Below, in pieces: positions 51,385 to 62,426 of a stretch of 64,000 bases of DNA. Numbering within the stretch: position 1 is the stretch's first letter; each line of letters begins with the position of its first letter. This DNA is from Forficula auricularia (lineage: Eukaryota; Arthropoda; Insecta; Dermaptera; Forficulidae): the NCBI GenBank assembly GCA_024734495.1, contig JALMQS010000136.1:963238-1027237 (forward strand), in the 5' to 3' direction. The translations under genes were made by a program, and so were the position numbers. Under the pieces are notes generated by a model. That model was not told the DNA's origin. It saw only the letters and a program-made list of their open reading frames with translations, and searched no databases.

Positions 51385-51612
51385 GCAGTCCAGAAATAAA
51401 TAAAAAGATTATTTCCAATAAAGGAGTATTTATCGGAAAGTTTTCTCTTAAAAAAAAAAAACCCGTTGTTTCGGAGGATCTTCCCTCCTTTTCAGGGTTG
51501 AAGAGGGTCAATGATCCTCCGAAACGTCGGTTTCAAATAATTGTAAAAGGAAAACATTTCAATAAATACTACTTTATTGGAAATAATCTTTTTATTTATT
51601 TTTGGACTGCCT
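51385..51612. mobile_element. Inverted-repeat element with GAAACGTCGGTTTC core
   Basis: The left arm begins AGTCCAGAAATAAATAAAAA and the right arm ends TTTTTATTTATTTTTGGACT, with a second complementary block GGAGGATC/GATCCTCC near the centre. The plus strand reads a CCTCC stem, GAAAC, GTCG and GTT, like a hammerhead 3' half with U at the cleavage position. The first core half (CTGATGA) is replaced by TTGAAGA. Confidence 0.5.
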
Positions 51613-52584
51613 TCCACCCCCCAATTTTCAAGCCCCTTTTTTGGAAAAAGTTAAGATCTGAAAAAATGTCGATAAAAAATATCTTCAAGAATACAATATT
51701 TCCATTAAACTATTTGTGATATAGTAATAGAAATAAAATTTTTTAAATATATGAGGAAGGTATAAGGGGATTATAGTGCCACGCCAGATTTTTTCTTAAT
51801 GATAAAAATAAAATAAAAGAAGATGCATTATCTATAAGTCTTGCTTGGAAAGAATGGAATATTCAATGATTAGATCGGATTCTGGAGTGGACCATTGAAG
51901 AATTGAATGTTTCGGGAAAGATAATTTCAGTCTTAGAAATCACTTGGATGAAAAAATTGTTAATTCGGTTTCGGTTCTAGTTTTAATTCGAAGGGGTGTT
52001 GAAAATTTAAAAACAGTGCAGTTCTGTTTTTTTTTTATTTCATTAAAACGTATTTAGTAGGTAATATATTAAAAAAAATTACTAAACCTGTTCTAGAATG
52101 AGAAAAGAGGTCAGGAAAGCTAAGACACAATGTTCTATTGATGTGATGAATTGTATTTTCTCGTAAGATGACAATTGAGACTAAGCTCTTAATAATTGAG
52201 ATACTATACTATATATATGTTATATGATATACAGGAAAACATTTGAACATTGTTTTTGAGAAAGATAATGTTATCTTGTGACCAGGTAACTACCCAGAGA
52301 ATTTCGAGAGGCCTTGTTTGGAAATGAAAATCAGAATTTTATAAAAATAATATAAATACTATATTTATTAAAATAAAGATATTAAAATAAAAAAAAAAAC
52401 TTGTTTAAAATGAAAATTTTCAAACAAAATATTTATTTATCCAAATAACTTTTCTCTGATACATTTTATCACATAATGGAACATATTTTTATTTGTCCTA
52501 TAATAATATTTTAATACTCCCCACTCCTCCAACCCCACCACCCCTTATTAGATCTCAAATAAATTTATATACTATCTAAAGCAG

Positions 52585-52680
52585 TTAGTTTGATGTAACC
52601 CCCGAAGATGGGCAAATAGCCCGAAATATTTTGAATTTTTTATAAAAACTGTTTTATTTTATTCCTGTGAAACCTCACAT
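52585..52680 (+). repeat. Solo relic of the inverted-repeat family
   Basis: GAAGATGGGCAAATAGCCC followed by GAAATATTTTGAA and TGTGAAACCTCACA resembles one arm of the 8.3- and 25.2-kb elements: stem, GAAAT, then GAAACCT. No second arm is present. Confidence 0.4.
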
Positions 52681-53417
52681 TTTTATATATAAAAATTTCT
52701 TTATATATTAATATTCAATTTAAAATATGTTTCACTTAAAACCCACACCGCTTTCGTTAGAGGTAATATTTTATTAACTCTTATTTTAATAATTAAAGTA
52801 ATTATTTTTTTAATAGACAAATTATATAATTTGAGACCTTATAAACCTAATTTGGGATGTTTATTCTCGTTTTAAATTTTTCAAAATCATCAGGGTTTGA
52901 TAAGAAATATACAGCGCCGCCTGGCTAATATTAGGGTATGCATTCATAAGAGCTTTCTTGTACTGCGGATTGCATCGTCAGGCGGTAGAAATTGAAATCT
53001 TACTTTCTGAGCTTCACTATATTTTGTAAAATCTCGCATTATTTTGATATTGATAGATTGATACTTTATAACTAAATTCATATATGTATTAGAAAAATAT
53101 TTTAACAACCATTGAAATAACCACTCTCAACATGAACTCTTAAGCGGAATGTTTAATAATTATTTTTAAATAAGGTCTTCGATAATTTTAAAAGTATAAT
53201 GAAATCCTGGGACAAAAAATTTGAGAAAAGCTTCTCTAGAGAAATAATTTTGAATTAATTATTTGTTAGAGAAATAATATTGATTTAATTTATTTACTAA
53301 TTACATAAAAGGTTTTTCAGTAGAAAAGAACATTGAGTTAAGCAAAAAGATAGACGAACATTTTCCCGTTGTTAAGGAGAATTCAATGTAGTATTCGTAT
53401 AACAAGTTGAAAGCCCT

Positions 53418-53545
53418 TAGCTACTGGCGCCCCTAGCGGCCACATTTTGAAATTATCGGCAACGGGGTTGCGGGGGTTGGTAGAGCTATGACGAGGGCGG
53501 AGGAGGTGAGGGAATCCCGAAAGCAGCCCGGCTGGGGGTAAAGGA
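53418..53545. promoter_or_regulatory. Intron 1 GC-rich block with CTCF-like site
   Basis: On the minus strand GGCCGCTAGGGGCGCCAGTA (complement of 53422-53441) resembles a CTCF core. A G-rich stretch follows. Candidate insulator; motif call by eye. Confidence 0.3.
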
Positions 53546-56500
53546 AAAGTTTTGAGAAAACTTTTCTATCTATATAGGTAAAATAAATCCATATTATAGA
53601 GAGAGCGAGAAAGGCAACGGGAAAACAAAAAATAAAAAAATAAAATAAAATAAAAAAATAAATGAGCAGATAGGAAAAAATAATTGAATTGGTATTTTTG
53701 ATTAATTGAAAAGTGTAATGAATTGTTTGTTTGTTGGGTGTATGTTGGAATGAAATATATTTGCAATCACACAATGAATCAATTCTGCCTCTGCCGCTAA
53801 GGCCATTTATTCATTAATATTATTATCTCTATTATACATTAGTTTATATTTTTTAAACCCCTCATAGTTTTAATAGCTTAGGGAACATATTATATTATTT
53901 ATAAATAAATGTTTGTAAAGCAATTTTTTTTTTTCAAAAATAAGTAAAATTTACCGTGAATTATTTATAGTCAAGTATTTTCTAAGATTTAAAAAGTTAA
54001 AAAAAAATCAATTTCTTAAATCTAAGGCTTTAAAACTAAATTCACTGTTTATGGCTAATATAATTTATGTATAATTTTGTTTTCGTTTATTATTCGAATA
54101 CTTGTCTATTTTAGCCAATACCTATTAATAGTGTTTATGTGTTCCACTGTGATTGTATAAATTAGTTTATAGTCGAGTAAATATTTAAAATAATCTGGAA
54201 GAGACTTGATTCGAGTCCTCGGGTTGGAAAGCTCAAACGCTACCATCTAAATCAGCCCGAACCTATATCTTTTTTGGACTTGGATGCTTTCCATTTAGAT
54301 ATATTGGAATAATTTTATTTTTAAAAATATTTTTATAGGGGCGTGTGTTTCAGTTTAAATTAGTATAGGTATCTGATTATAGCCGGTGAATTTTCGCATT
54401 GTGGATTAAGCTAGTTGATTGTCTTCGCTAATGGCATGAGTCACAACTTTCCGTTTCCTCTTAAACTACACCATTGTTGTAATATATAGTAACAATCTCA
54501 ATCTCAAAAAATTAACCTGGCTGTAATTTAAGCAGAAATCTGAGAATTCAACTCTCCACAGTTCCTCTTTTTCAATGAACAGAAGAGAAAATTATATTGA
54601 GAAAATAGAATTTTTATTCGTTACCCAAATTCTTAAAATAACCAAAAAACGAGGTATTTCCCATGTGTAATAATTAATACTTGCTGTTTTGATCATAAAT
54701 TTCATGATTATTGTGATTTTTTTTCACTTTTATGTATTCAAAAAAATTTTAGTTATATTGTTGGTTCCTATCATATGTTAGATTAAGATTTCCCAATCAT
54801 TAAAATTTGATTAATTTGCTATCAGATGCACTACAAATCGGCTCCTATTTAGTAATCATTAATAAAAGAATAACGAAAAATGCAACAGAATAATAAAGAG
54901 ACAATGTGGGACTAAATAAAACTGATTAAGAAAAGGAAATTATTAAATAAATAAATTCAATGTCTGTTTAAATACAAACAGAAAAGTTTCAGCTAAAACC
55001 AATCAGTTCTTTTAGATGAAAATGGGTTTCATTTATAGAAAAATTACAATTGTATTTAAATTAAATACATGGGAATTTCTGTTCTATCATCTTCAACGAT
55101 TCTAGCCATAAAACTACTAATAGTTGAGGATTTAATTCATTCAATAGAAAACAAGAGCGAAAACAAAAATTCGAACTAATTTTTTTTAACCATGGATAAT
55201 CTTAGGTCAAAAAATTGAACATTGAAATAACAAAATAGGAAAAGCATACTATTAGTAGTATTAGTTGAAATAGATTTAAGGAGATTGATTCTGGTTTTTC
55301 CGTAGCGTTTAAGGAAGACATATTTGCCTGTCTAAAAGCTATTTATTTTTAATTATTATTCATAGATTATTAATTTATTTTGATCAAATACTTTAGGCAC
55401 TTTAGTTTTATTTATGTTTAAGGAATCTGTGACGACTGACTAAATGGGCATTTACTCTAGTTCCCAAGGCCAAGGGGGCTGAGAAAAAAAAAAGAAAAGA
55501 AAAGACACCCTACATCCAAATCCAAGATTGGAAATCTTTTCAGAAAATGACATGAAAAAACTATATTTGTTAATTTCAGGTATGGGAAAATTGTATTATA
55601 TGCAGATCTTGAAATTTTTGAGACTTCCCTAGTAGATAAGTAATAAAATTTTTAATCTTTCTAGAATTCAGTACCTTCGAATGTGGCCCGGCCTATAAAT
55701 ATTATTAGATATCTATCATTCTTTAAGATGCTCTTATAGATGTCTTTATAAAGGAAGTTTTAACTTAGAAAAGTGTTAGAGAAAAATAATAATATTAGAA
55801 AATTAAATTTTGAAAAGTTATTTTAATTTAGTTTATTTAAATCAAAATCAAATTCATCCACAAGTTAGTATTTATTACTTGAGGAGCCAAACAAAAAATA
55901 TGTTAAGTCCTTCAATAGTTCAAAAAAAAAATTATAAGACATTTGAGTGGGAGGAATAAGCGAATTTTTTTTTATCTAACTCCATTCTATAAATAAGAAA
56001 CAATTTAAACAAAAGCAAAATTTAATTGTTTTATTCAATTCGAATTGAAATTATTTTCAAATCCAATGTATTTACAAGTAGAAATCTACCCTTGCAGTCT
56101 AGGTGGTTTCAGCCAAAATTAACAATTCAATCACCAAAGCATCAAATCTGCTACCCTTTGATATTTGAGAAATGAAAGAAAAAAATAATTGTTGTTAAGT
56201 ATATTTTTTTAAATTTCGAGAAAATTTGGACAACTTTAGAATGATGAAAACCACTCACTTCTGATATCTTCCAACCTTGAACTATTATGGACAAAAATGG
56301 GGTGACATATACAAGCAAGAAAACTAGCAAAATTGGTTTGACAAAAATTGATAATTCTTCAAAAAAATCTACAAATAGATGATTTGATAGGTGTTTTTAT
56401 AAAAAAAGTTCTACCATAGACAAGTCTTAATGAAAAAGGATAAAAATATTGAGATTAATTTTGGACAATATATTATAATTTATCCAGACATCTACCCTTT

Positions 56501-56839
56501 AATAGTACTTGAGGAATCAAAAAAAAATTTGTAAGTCATTGAAAATTTATAAAATCTTTAGGTGAAAGGAACAAGCTCGATATAAATAAGACACAATTTA
56601 AAGAAAATAAAAATTTACCTATTTTATTCATTTCGAATCGAAATTATTTTCAAATCCAATGTATTTACAAGTCGAAATCTCTCCCTAGGTGGTTTCAGCC
56701 GAAATATACAACTCTCAAGTTTCTTTGACTTCTGATTAAGAGGATTTGTGAGAGGTGGTTAAAGGGTGTTGGTAATACAGAAGAGTAGGCAAAAGAGAAG
56801 CGAATAGATGTGAAGAGAATGCATGTCAGACGGGCTCAC

Positions 56840-56859
56840 CTGAATTCAAAGCAAAGCAT
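56840..56859 (-). CDS. MYT1-like gene, exon 1 coding start (20 nt) with GC-rich 5' leader
   Basis: A strong donor, GAATTCAG/GTGAGC, sits at 56840 on the minus strand at the end of a GC-rich stretch. An ATG at 56859-56857 opens a 20-nt frame (MLCFEF) that ends with AG, and AG plus the C that begins exon 2 gives Ser. The frame then runs on through exon 2, so the splice is phase-consistent. The leader probably extends to about 57150. It holds an upstream open frame (57122-56868) that stops nine bases before this ATG, which could dampen translation. The join is inferred from splice signals and phase only. If the true start is the Met in exon 2, this exon is wholly 5' UTR. Confidence 0.5.
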
Positions 56860-57300
56860 TTGGGCAATCACTCGGCGCGAGGGGTGCGAGGGCCATGCGA
56901 CCACCACTGACTGCTTTTCAGCACTGAGTCCAAATCTCCCTGTGCGTCTTCATCCCCTCTGTTTACCCCTCCACGAGTTCCCCCGCCACGCGACCACCCC
57001 CACCAGAAAACCACCCCTTGACGGTGCTGCCCTCTCCGCGAGATCAGTGTCTCTTGGAATGGCGCATGCGTGGGTGGGTTTTTGGGGGAGGGACACCCGT
57101 CGCCCGGGGCGGAGCCTATCATCCTCCCAACAGTGTCTGTAGGGATTGTTGTTGTTGGCTTGTTGCGACAACCGTGATTTGCTTTGACACGTGGCAGCCG
57201 CGAAACGTCAACCGGAATATAGGAGGAAAATTCATTGCAAGAGGCTTAAATAAATAAACAGCGACCGAGGGGGTGGTTAACTGATTAACTCAGCCCGGGG
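56860..57300 (-). promoter_or_regulatory. Probable promoter and 5' UTR of the MYT1-like gene (CpG-rich island)
   Basis: The most GC- and CpG-rich non-coding stretch of the right half. It carries a palindromic NRF1-type site GCGCATGCG at 57062-57070, an adjoining YY1-like GCGCCATT on the minus strand, and a GC-box (GGGGCGGAG) near 57106. It lies directly upstream of the donor at 56840. No TATA box is evident, so a dispersed CpG-type start is likely. It could also drive a plus-strand transcript, but I see no supported plus-strand gene. Confidence 0.55.
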
Positions 57301-57634
57301 GTGAAGTTGGAAACAAGGAATGATTAGCCAATGATAGGCGGAATGGAGTGACCATGGAAGAAGAAATAATTCAACATCCGAGAATCTTAAAGATTCTGAA
57401 CATCTAACACATTAATATAAATCAATTATGTAGGGTGGATTCATTCGTACCCCTTGCTAATACAGATTTGACAGTGACGAAACGACCTACAACTGACGTC
57501 TAATAGCAGTCCCTATGGTATGTACGTCTCAAGTTTGGTTAAAAGAGAACTTTTAAAATACAATTTTCTTCTTCTTCTTCACACATATAACAATTAAGTA
57601 GGTCTTTATCCATAAATAGAAATCAATGAGGTTG

Positions 57635-57756
57635 TCGAGTCTATAATTTTGAAAGTTTAACTTTCATCATCAGTCTTTTAAATTAAAAATAATAGACCAA
57701 ATATTTCTAATTAAAAAGACTGACGATGAAGGTTAACCTTCGAAATTATAGTCTCA
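57635..57756 (+). mobile_element. Inverted pair with hammerhead-type core
   Basis: The left arm (57635-57690) and right arm (57701-57756) are inverted relatives. The plus strand reads CTGACGA (57720-57726), GAAGG-TTAA-CCTTC, GAAA (57742-57745), TTATA, GTC (57751-57753). The variable core position 7 is C, which the hammerhead tolerates. Helix I pairing is weak beyond two base pairs. A copy of the 90-bp module follows at 57811-57905. Confidence 0.6.
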
Positions 57757-57810
57757 AACAAATAAATTATACATATTTATATTTTGACATATATATTGTA
57801 TATGTAGGTA

Positions 57811-57905
57811 TATGTTTATTTGCATCAAGTAGAGGACAACCTCATTGATTTCTCTTTATGAATCAACAACTCTGTAACTCTCGGCAAAACAAAAACTTTT
57901 CACTT
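57811..57905 (+). repeat. 90-bp dispersed module, copy 4
   Basis: A close match to the 39.97-kb copy (TATGTTTATTTGCATCAAG, GAGGACAACCTCATTGATTT, CTCTCGGCAAAAC). It lies about 55 bp right of a hammerhead-type inverted pair, which links the two in one element. Confidence 0.7.
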
Positions 57906-58154
57906 AGGTCTTTATCCCTTGCCTTGGTGTTGTCTCTTTTAGAAAAAAATAAGTCTTAATCAAAATATATTTTTGAATTAAATTTTTATTAAATTTTTCC
58001 ATTTATTGCCTTGTACTAATTTAGTTTTGACTTGAAATATAAATATGTGTAGAATTCCAACCCTCTCATTCAACTAGTGAAATTTCTTCCAATTTTAGGG
58101 GTTTCTTTTTTGTTAAGGGAGAATGGTGTGGGTTCTTGGTGAAACATTTTAATT

Positions 58155-58264
58155 AAAGTAAAGAAAATTTTGAAAAATTTTAGAAACTATTTAAAATTTT
58201 TAAAATTAAAAAATATTTAATATTTTAAAAAGCTTCTAAAATTTTTCAAAATTTTCTTTACTTT
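58155..58264. repeat. Perfect 31-bp inverted repeat, AT-rich
   Basis: The arms 58155-58185 and 58234-58264 (starting AAAGTAAAGAAAATTTTG) are exact complements separated by 48 bp of AT-only sequence. Probably a small foldback element. Confidence 0.55.
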
Positions 58265-59104
58265 TGTTGAGACCATATTTTAGTGTGCTTACAATGTCTC
58301 TCTATCTGTCCATCTAACAGAGAAATATGTAGCTCTTTAACAAAATAAGGTACAAATTTAAAATTTGCAATTTACCAGATTTGTATCTATTCATTTTTCC
58401 CGAAATCAAAAACCGTATCAAAATTTTAATTAAATTATTATATTGTGGAGGGTCAAATTTGTTTTCTGGTCTAAAATAACAAATAGTTTTTTCATGAAGT
58501 GTGAAGTATCCCTGGACAGATCTCTTTAAGAAAAATTAAACATTTTTATTTAATTTTAGTCCTCTTTAAATGACAATCTAAGAGAGCACCAAAGTGGCCA
58601 TTTTTAGGTGATGTTTGTATTTAAACTTCTTCAAATTCACTTCTTATGGACCACGAATAACAAATTTGATATCTCAAGTATTTAGAAAAGTATAATGTAT
58701 CCAACTCACAATTAGTCGGATTATTTCTCGATTTTAGAGTTATACCCAACCTATGTGTTACATATTTTTGGCATAAAACATTTTTGAAAAAATATAGATA
58801 ATTAAAAAAAGGCAGATTAAAAAGTGTTAGATTGGTAAAAAATGTAAATCTCAAAAGAGTGAGACAAGGAAAAATTTCTAACTTCACGTTTTCATCTGGG
58901 TTTCAAAACGAATTTCAAGGTCTAAAGTGTTTTTTTTATTCTCTCAACCATACTTTTTCAGTTTTAAACATAATCAATATTATATTGATCTTGTCAAGAA
59001 TTATGTAGACGGATGGAAATAAAATATTAGATTTTTCAGTACTTTAAAATAGTCTTTTCTGAGTACAATATAATTAATAACATGGTACAATTTTAAAAAA
59101 ATCT

Positions 59105-59340
59105 TTTACATTTTTTATATGCCATGTAAGGATACTTTTCTTAATGGGACTGTTTCGATTGCGTTTCTAATCCAATTTCTCGCCGCGCTCCTTAATTTGT
59201 CCCTCTTGAATAGCAAAGGAGAACCAATGGGGTGTGTATTTGGAATGAAAGGGTTGTACGGTCCAGACCAATCTCTCCTGCAGCTGAACAAATGTTCAAC
59301 AACACTACCACATCCAATCTCTTCTCCGACTAATTAATTA
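59105..59340. promoter_or_regulatory. Upstream block with CAGCTG E-box, candidate enhancer
   Basis: About 2 kb upstream of the inferred start of the MYT1-like gene. A GC-richer unique block holds CAGCTG at 59281-59286 and several TAATCC/ATTTG cores. Proneural bHLH proteins bind CAGCTG, and vertebrate MYT1 family genes act downstream of them. The 72-codon open stretch has no recognisable domain. Confidence 0.35.
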
Positions 59341-61323
59341 CCATTTAAGGGGACATTCATCGGAAATTCGTAATCGATAAGAAAAATATACAAATTTCTT
59401 GTCAATGCTTTAATGGTAAGAATTGTAATTTTGAAACATCCATGGTGGAATTTGAAAAGCTTTTATTATTTTTAGGAATTATCACGATGTTTCGTTCTGT
59501 TAATATTGAAGTCGCCTCCAAGATTCGTTAAAATCATCGAACTAAAAAGTAGAACGATTGGAGGACCTTTACTTTTTAACCTTATGTGTATGAGTAAAAT
59601 TGAAGCTGGTCAAAGACAGTTCTACAACTAGGTAAGTAAAGGGTTATTTTATAAAAGATTTTAATAAGGAAAAAAAATTCAATAACGAAATGTCCTTATA
59701 TTTCCTTTTAAGGTTTCCAAATCTATTTTAGTAGGAATCAAAATAAAACTAAGTCATTTAGCTCAAGAGGAAATATTCTCTGTATCTGTATGGTTGAACA
59801 ATTATTATGGAGATCCTTAAATTATTTTTTTTTATTTCGGTTACATAATTCACATGATTATTTTTGTATTAAGTTTTGTTCTTATTATAATGTTTAACTA
59901 CATAGTTTAAAGTTTCACCAACATGTATATTATTAAAATAGCTACTTTATTTTTTATTTTTGCTAAACTTAAAAAAATAACGAAATAGAAAATATAGTAT
60001 AATATTCACGATTAATTAGGGTCTATCGCACTAGCTCTTGGTGAAACTCGTGTTTTGTTTTTTAAACTTTGAATATAATCAATAAACTTTTTTTATTTGA
60101 AATTAAGAAATCAATGATCAATATCGATTTGAATTCACATCATTCACTAAAAATTCAAAAAAAAGTAAATAAATAAAAATAAAATAACACAAAATTGTAA
60201 TAATATGAGAAAAAATTAATTTCTAAATTCCGCAATCTATTCTATAATAGTGGGGTTTGAAAATGGGACAGACAGACAGACGAACTAACAAAAAATATTT
60301 TCCTCCTTGAAAATTAATTTTCTGCTAGTTTTAGATGTTTTTAAGAGCATTATAATCGAAAAAAAATCTTATGAATTTAATCTTTTAATTATAAATATTT
60401 ATTTATCTATTATTTCACATTTGTTCAATTACCCAATTGGATATAGAAAAAATTCGTTTTTAGAGCCACATAACAAAATTTTTTCATTAAATTAAAGTAA
60501 CATATAAAAATATGTTTTTGAAGTATAAATTCTCCATTAACTTTAATACTAGGTAGAATTTTAATTATCTATCTTTAAGTATTTATGGAAAGTCTGGTTA
60601 GCCGAGTGACCTCTGAATCAAACTAACCCGGTTTCAAACCCGGCTCAGTGCAAATATTTAAACAGCTATAATTCCTATACCAATTTAAATATACTTCAAC
60701 ACATCCAAAATAAATAACCCAAATTCGGACGAGTGGGTAAAATTGGCATTTAGTTCTCGAGGACAATAAATAATAATAATAATAATAATAAATATATAGA
60801 TTGATTAAAGCAAGAAAAGGGTTGCCATGAGAGTGTAACCATTGAGCTGTTGGGGTCCTGGCTGTCCCCAGTCCCTTCCTTGCTCAACCTTATAAAAATA
60901 TGAAGAAGCAAGTGAGGCGCCTTGAAGTTAGGCAACCCGAATGAAATCGATTGAATCTGTTGAAGTAGGTCAGTGATTCTTTCCTTCCTGAAGGGCTCTG
61001 AAGAGAGAGGAGGGTGAGCAGGCAATAGCGAGGGAGTGGATAACAAATATAATATGAAACAATACACTAACAGAGAAATGTGGGATTAGAATAGCGATAG
61101 GGGAATTACTATAACGGGTAGCAGAGCTTTTCTGTTTACTTTTTTACAGAGCAGTTATAAATATACTATATCAACTTTATTACTACCGTTATGATCTCTA
61201 GTTTAATGCTGGTTTTCACAGTGAACTATTAAATTTGATCAAAACATTCATTTTGATTATAGATATGTCTGAAATGTAAAGTAAATTTATTTTCAAATTA
61301 TTATTGGTGTCTTTTATCTATTG
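59341..61323. other. Upstream intergenic DNA, middle
   Basis: AT-rich, with the SINE at 60592 and otherwise no recognisable feature. The region 60800-61080 is moderately GC-richer and reads open on minus for 105 codons without a domain. Confidence 0.45.
60592..60795 (+). mobile_element. tRNA-derived SINE with (TAA)n tail
   Basis: GTCTGGTTAGCCGAGTGAC (A-box TTAGCCGAGTGA) and GGTTTCAAACCC (B-box) start at 60592. The body ends in a (TAA)n run at about 60766-60790. It is a different family from the 39.4-kb SINE, since the tails differ. Confidence 0.6.
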
Positions 61324-62426
61324 CAGGGCTGTTCAACCCGTGACCTGTGGGCCACAGCACTGCAATGAATGTGGCCAGACATAAAATCATAAACTTAAAA
61401 AAAAGTTGTAATTTTTATGTACTTCTGAAAGACGTATTTGATACAATTTGTAATGAAAATTTTACTAAAGTTCACTGAACTTTTCACAAGTTCGGTTCTA
61501 GATCTCGGTTCGATTAGATAAAAAAATGCCTTCCTAAACTCGTCCTATGTCTTTTTTTAGATTGTTAGTATTAACATGTGACATCACGGGCTTTATTTGT
61601 TACTTTTACAATTTTTTTTCTATAATAAGATGCAAGTGGAAAATCTGGCTAAAAGTTTTCGAAGAATAAAAGTGATTTTAAATTTTAAGGTGAAATTAGA
61701 TTTCAAGATTTCCGGAAAAATAATTACCATTTAGAAAACAATGTAGAAACAAATATTTCTGGCTTCACAATATTCATTAACTTTTTGGAAATATGTGTTT
61801 ATATATACGAGAAGCTATTTTCAAGAATTAAATTTACGAAAAATAAAATTAGAAGCTCATAATTAGGTAAAAAATTAACGGAGTTTTGATTATTTAAAAA
61901 CCAATGATCATCTCATATTTCCAATTCCTTAAATATTTATTATTTCACTAAATAAAACATCTGCTAAATGATTTAAAAAATAAAATTTTTAACGAAAGAA
62001 CTACAAGATTATTATGCTATGACGTTTTTGCTCCTTTATCATGGTAGATATCATTATTGTACATGATCTTTTTTTGATTAACAAATATTGATACAATATC
62101 ATATTGAAGGAGACAATAAAAGAGTGTGTCTTCTGCTGGAATTATAAATTTTATAATTTCTTTACCTAACCACATGAAAGATTTTAACCTTTCATTCATA
62201 AATTAATTCCTGTCAATCCATTGTAATAGACTGATGAAGAAGGCAAAGCCCCCGAAACTGTAGTCTCGTTATAAATAAATAAAATTTGTAATTCCAGCAG
62301 AAGACACACTCTTTTATTGTCTCCTTCAATATATAAAAATTCTGCTACTCTCGGCAAAAACCTTCATTACACTTATCATAGTATATTTTTTTTTTCAAAT
62401 TTTGCCCGTGTGTTGGGACACCCCTG
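61324..62426. mobile_element. Non-autonomous hAT-like transposon, carrying a nested element
   Basis: Left end CAGGGCTGTTCAACCCGTGA at 61324; the right end GTTGGGACACCCCTG finishes at 62426, and its complement begins CAGGGGTGTCCCAAC. The flanks are ATCTATTG (left) and ATCTATGA (right), an imperfect 8-bp target duplication (six of eight) as hAT elements make. No transposase frame is present. The hammerhead-type element at 62101-62357 is nested inside. Confidence 0.65.
62101..62357 (+). mobile_element. Inverted-repeat element with near-intact hammerhead ribozyme core
   Basis: The outer arms (about 62103-62153 and 62282-62331) are inverted and nearly the same as those at 41.4 kb. On the plus strand: TTGTAATAGA (62221-62230), CTGATGA (62231-62237), a GC stem II around an AAA loop, GAAAC (62254-62258), the loop TGTA, GTC (62263-62265), then TCGTTATAA, which pairs with the first strand over nine base pairs with one bulged A (helix I). 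All catalytic-core bases of the hammerhead are present; stem II has two A/C mismatches and one extra A precedes it. The element sits inside a hAT-like element (61324-62426), so it inserted later. Confidence 0.7.

Larger units (their letters stand above)
46757..56839 (-). other. Intron 1 of the MYT1-like gene
   Basis: A 10.1-kb intron inferred from the donor at 56840 and the acceptor at 46756. It holds a hAT MITE (50487-50710), an inverted-repeat element (51385-51612), a solo related half near 52.6 kb, a copy of the dispersed 400-bp repeat (49.8-50.2 kb) and GC-richer patches at 50.9-51.1 and 53.4-53.5 kb. No other coding sequence is supported. Confidence 0.5.
57301..59104. other. Upstream intergenic DNA, left part
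   Basis: Holds the hammerhead-type pair (57635-57756), the 90-bp module (57811-57905), the AT inverted repeat (58155-58264) and a copy of the 400-bp repeat (58310-58720). No gene seen. Confidence 0.5.

Noticed and set aside
56810..57257. Plus- and minus-strand frames of 70-110 codons in the GC-rich promoter region
   Set aside because: They overlap each other and show no domain; on minus, the 84-codon frame is an upstream open frame rather than a gene.
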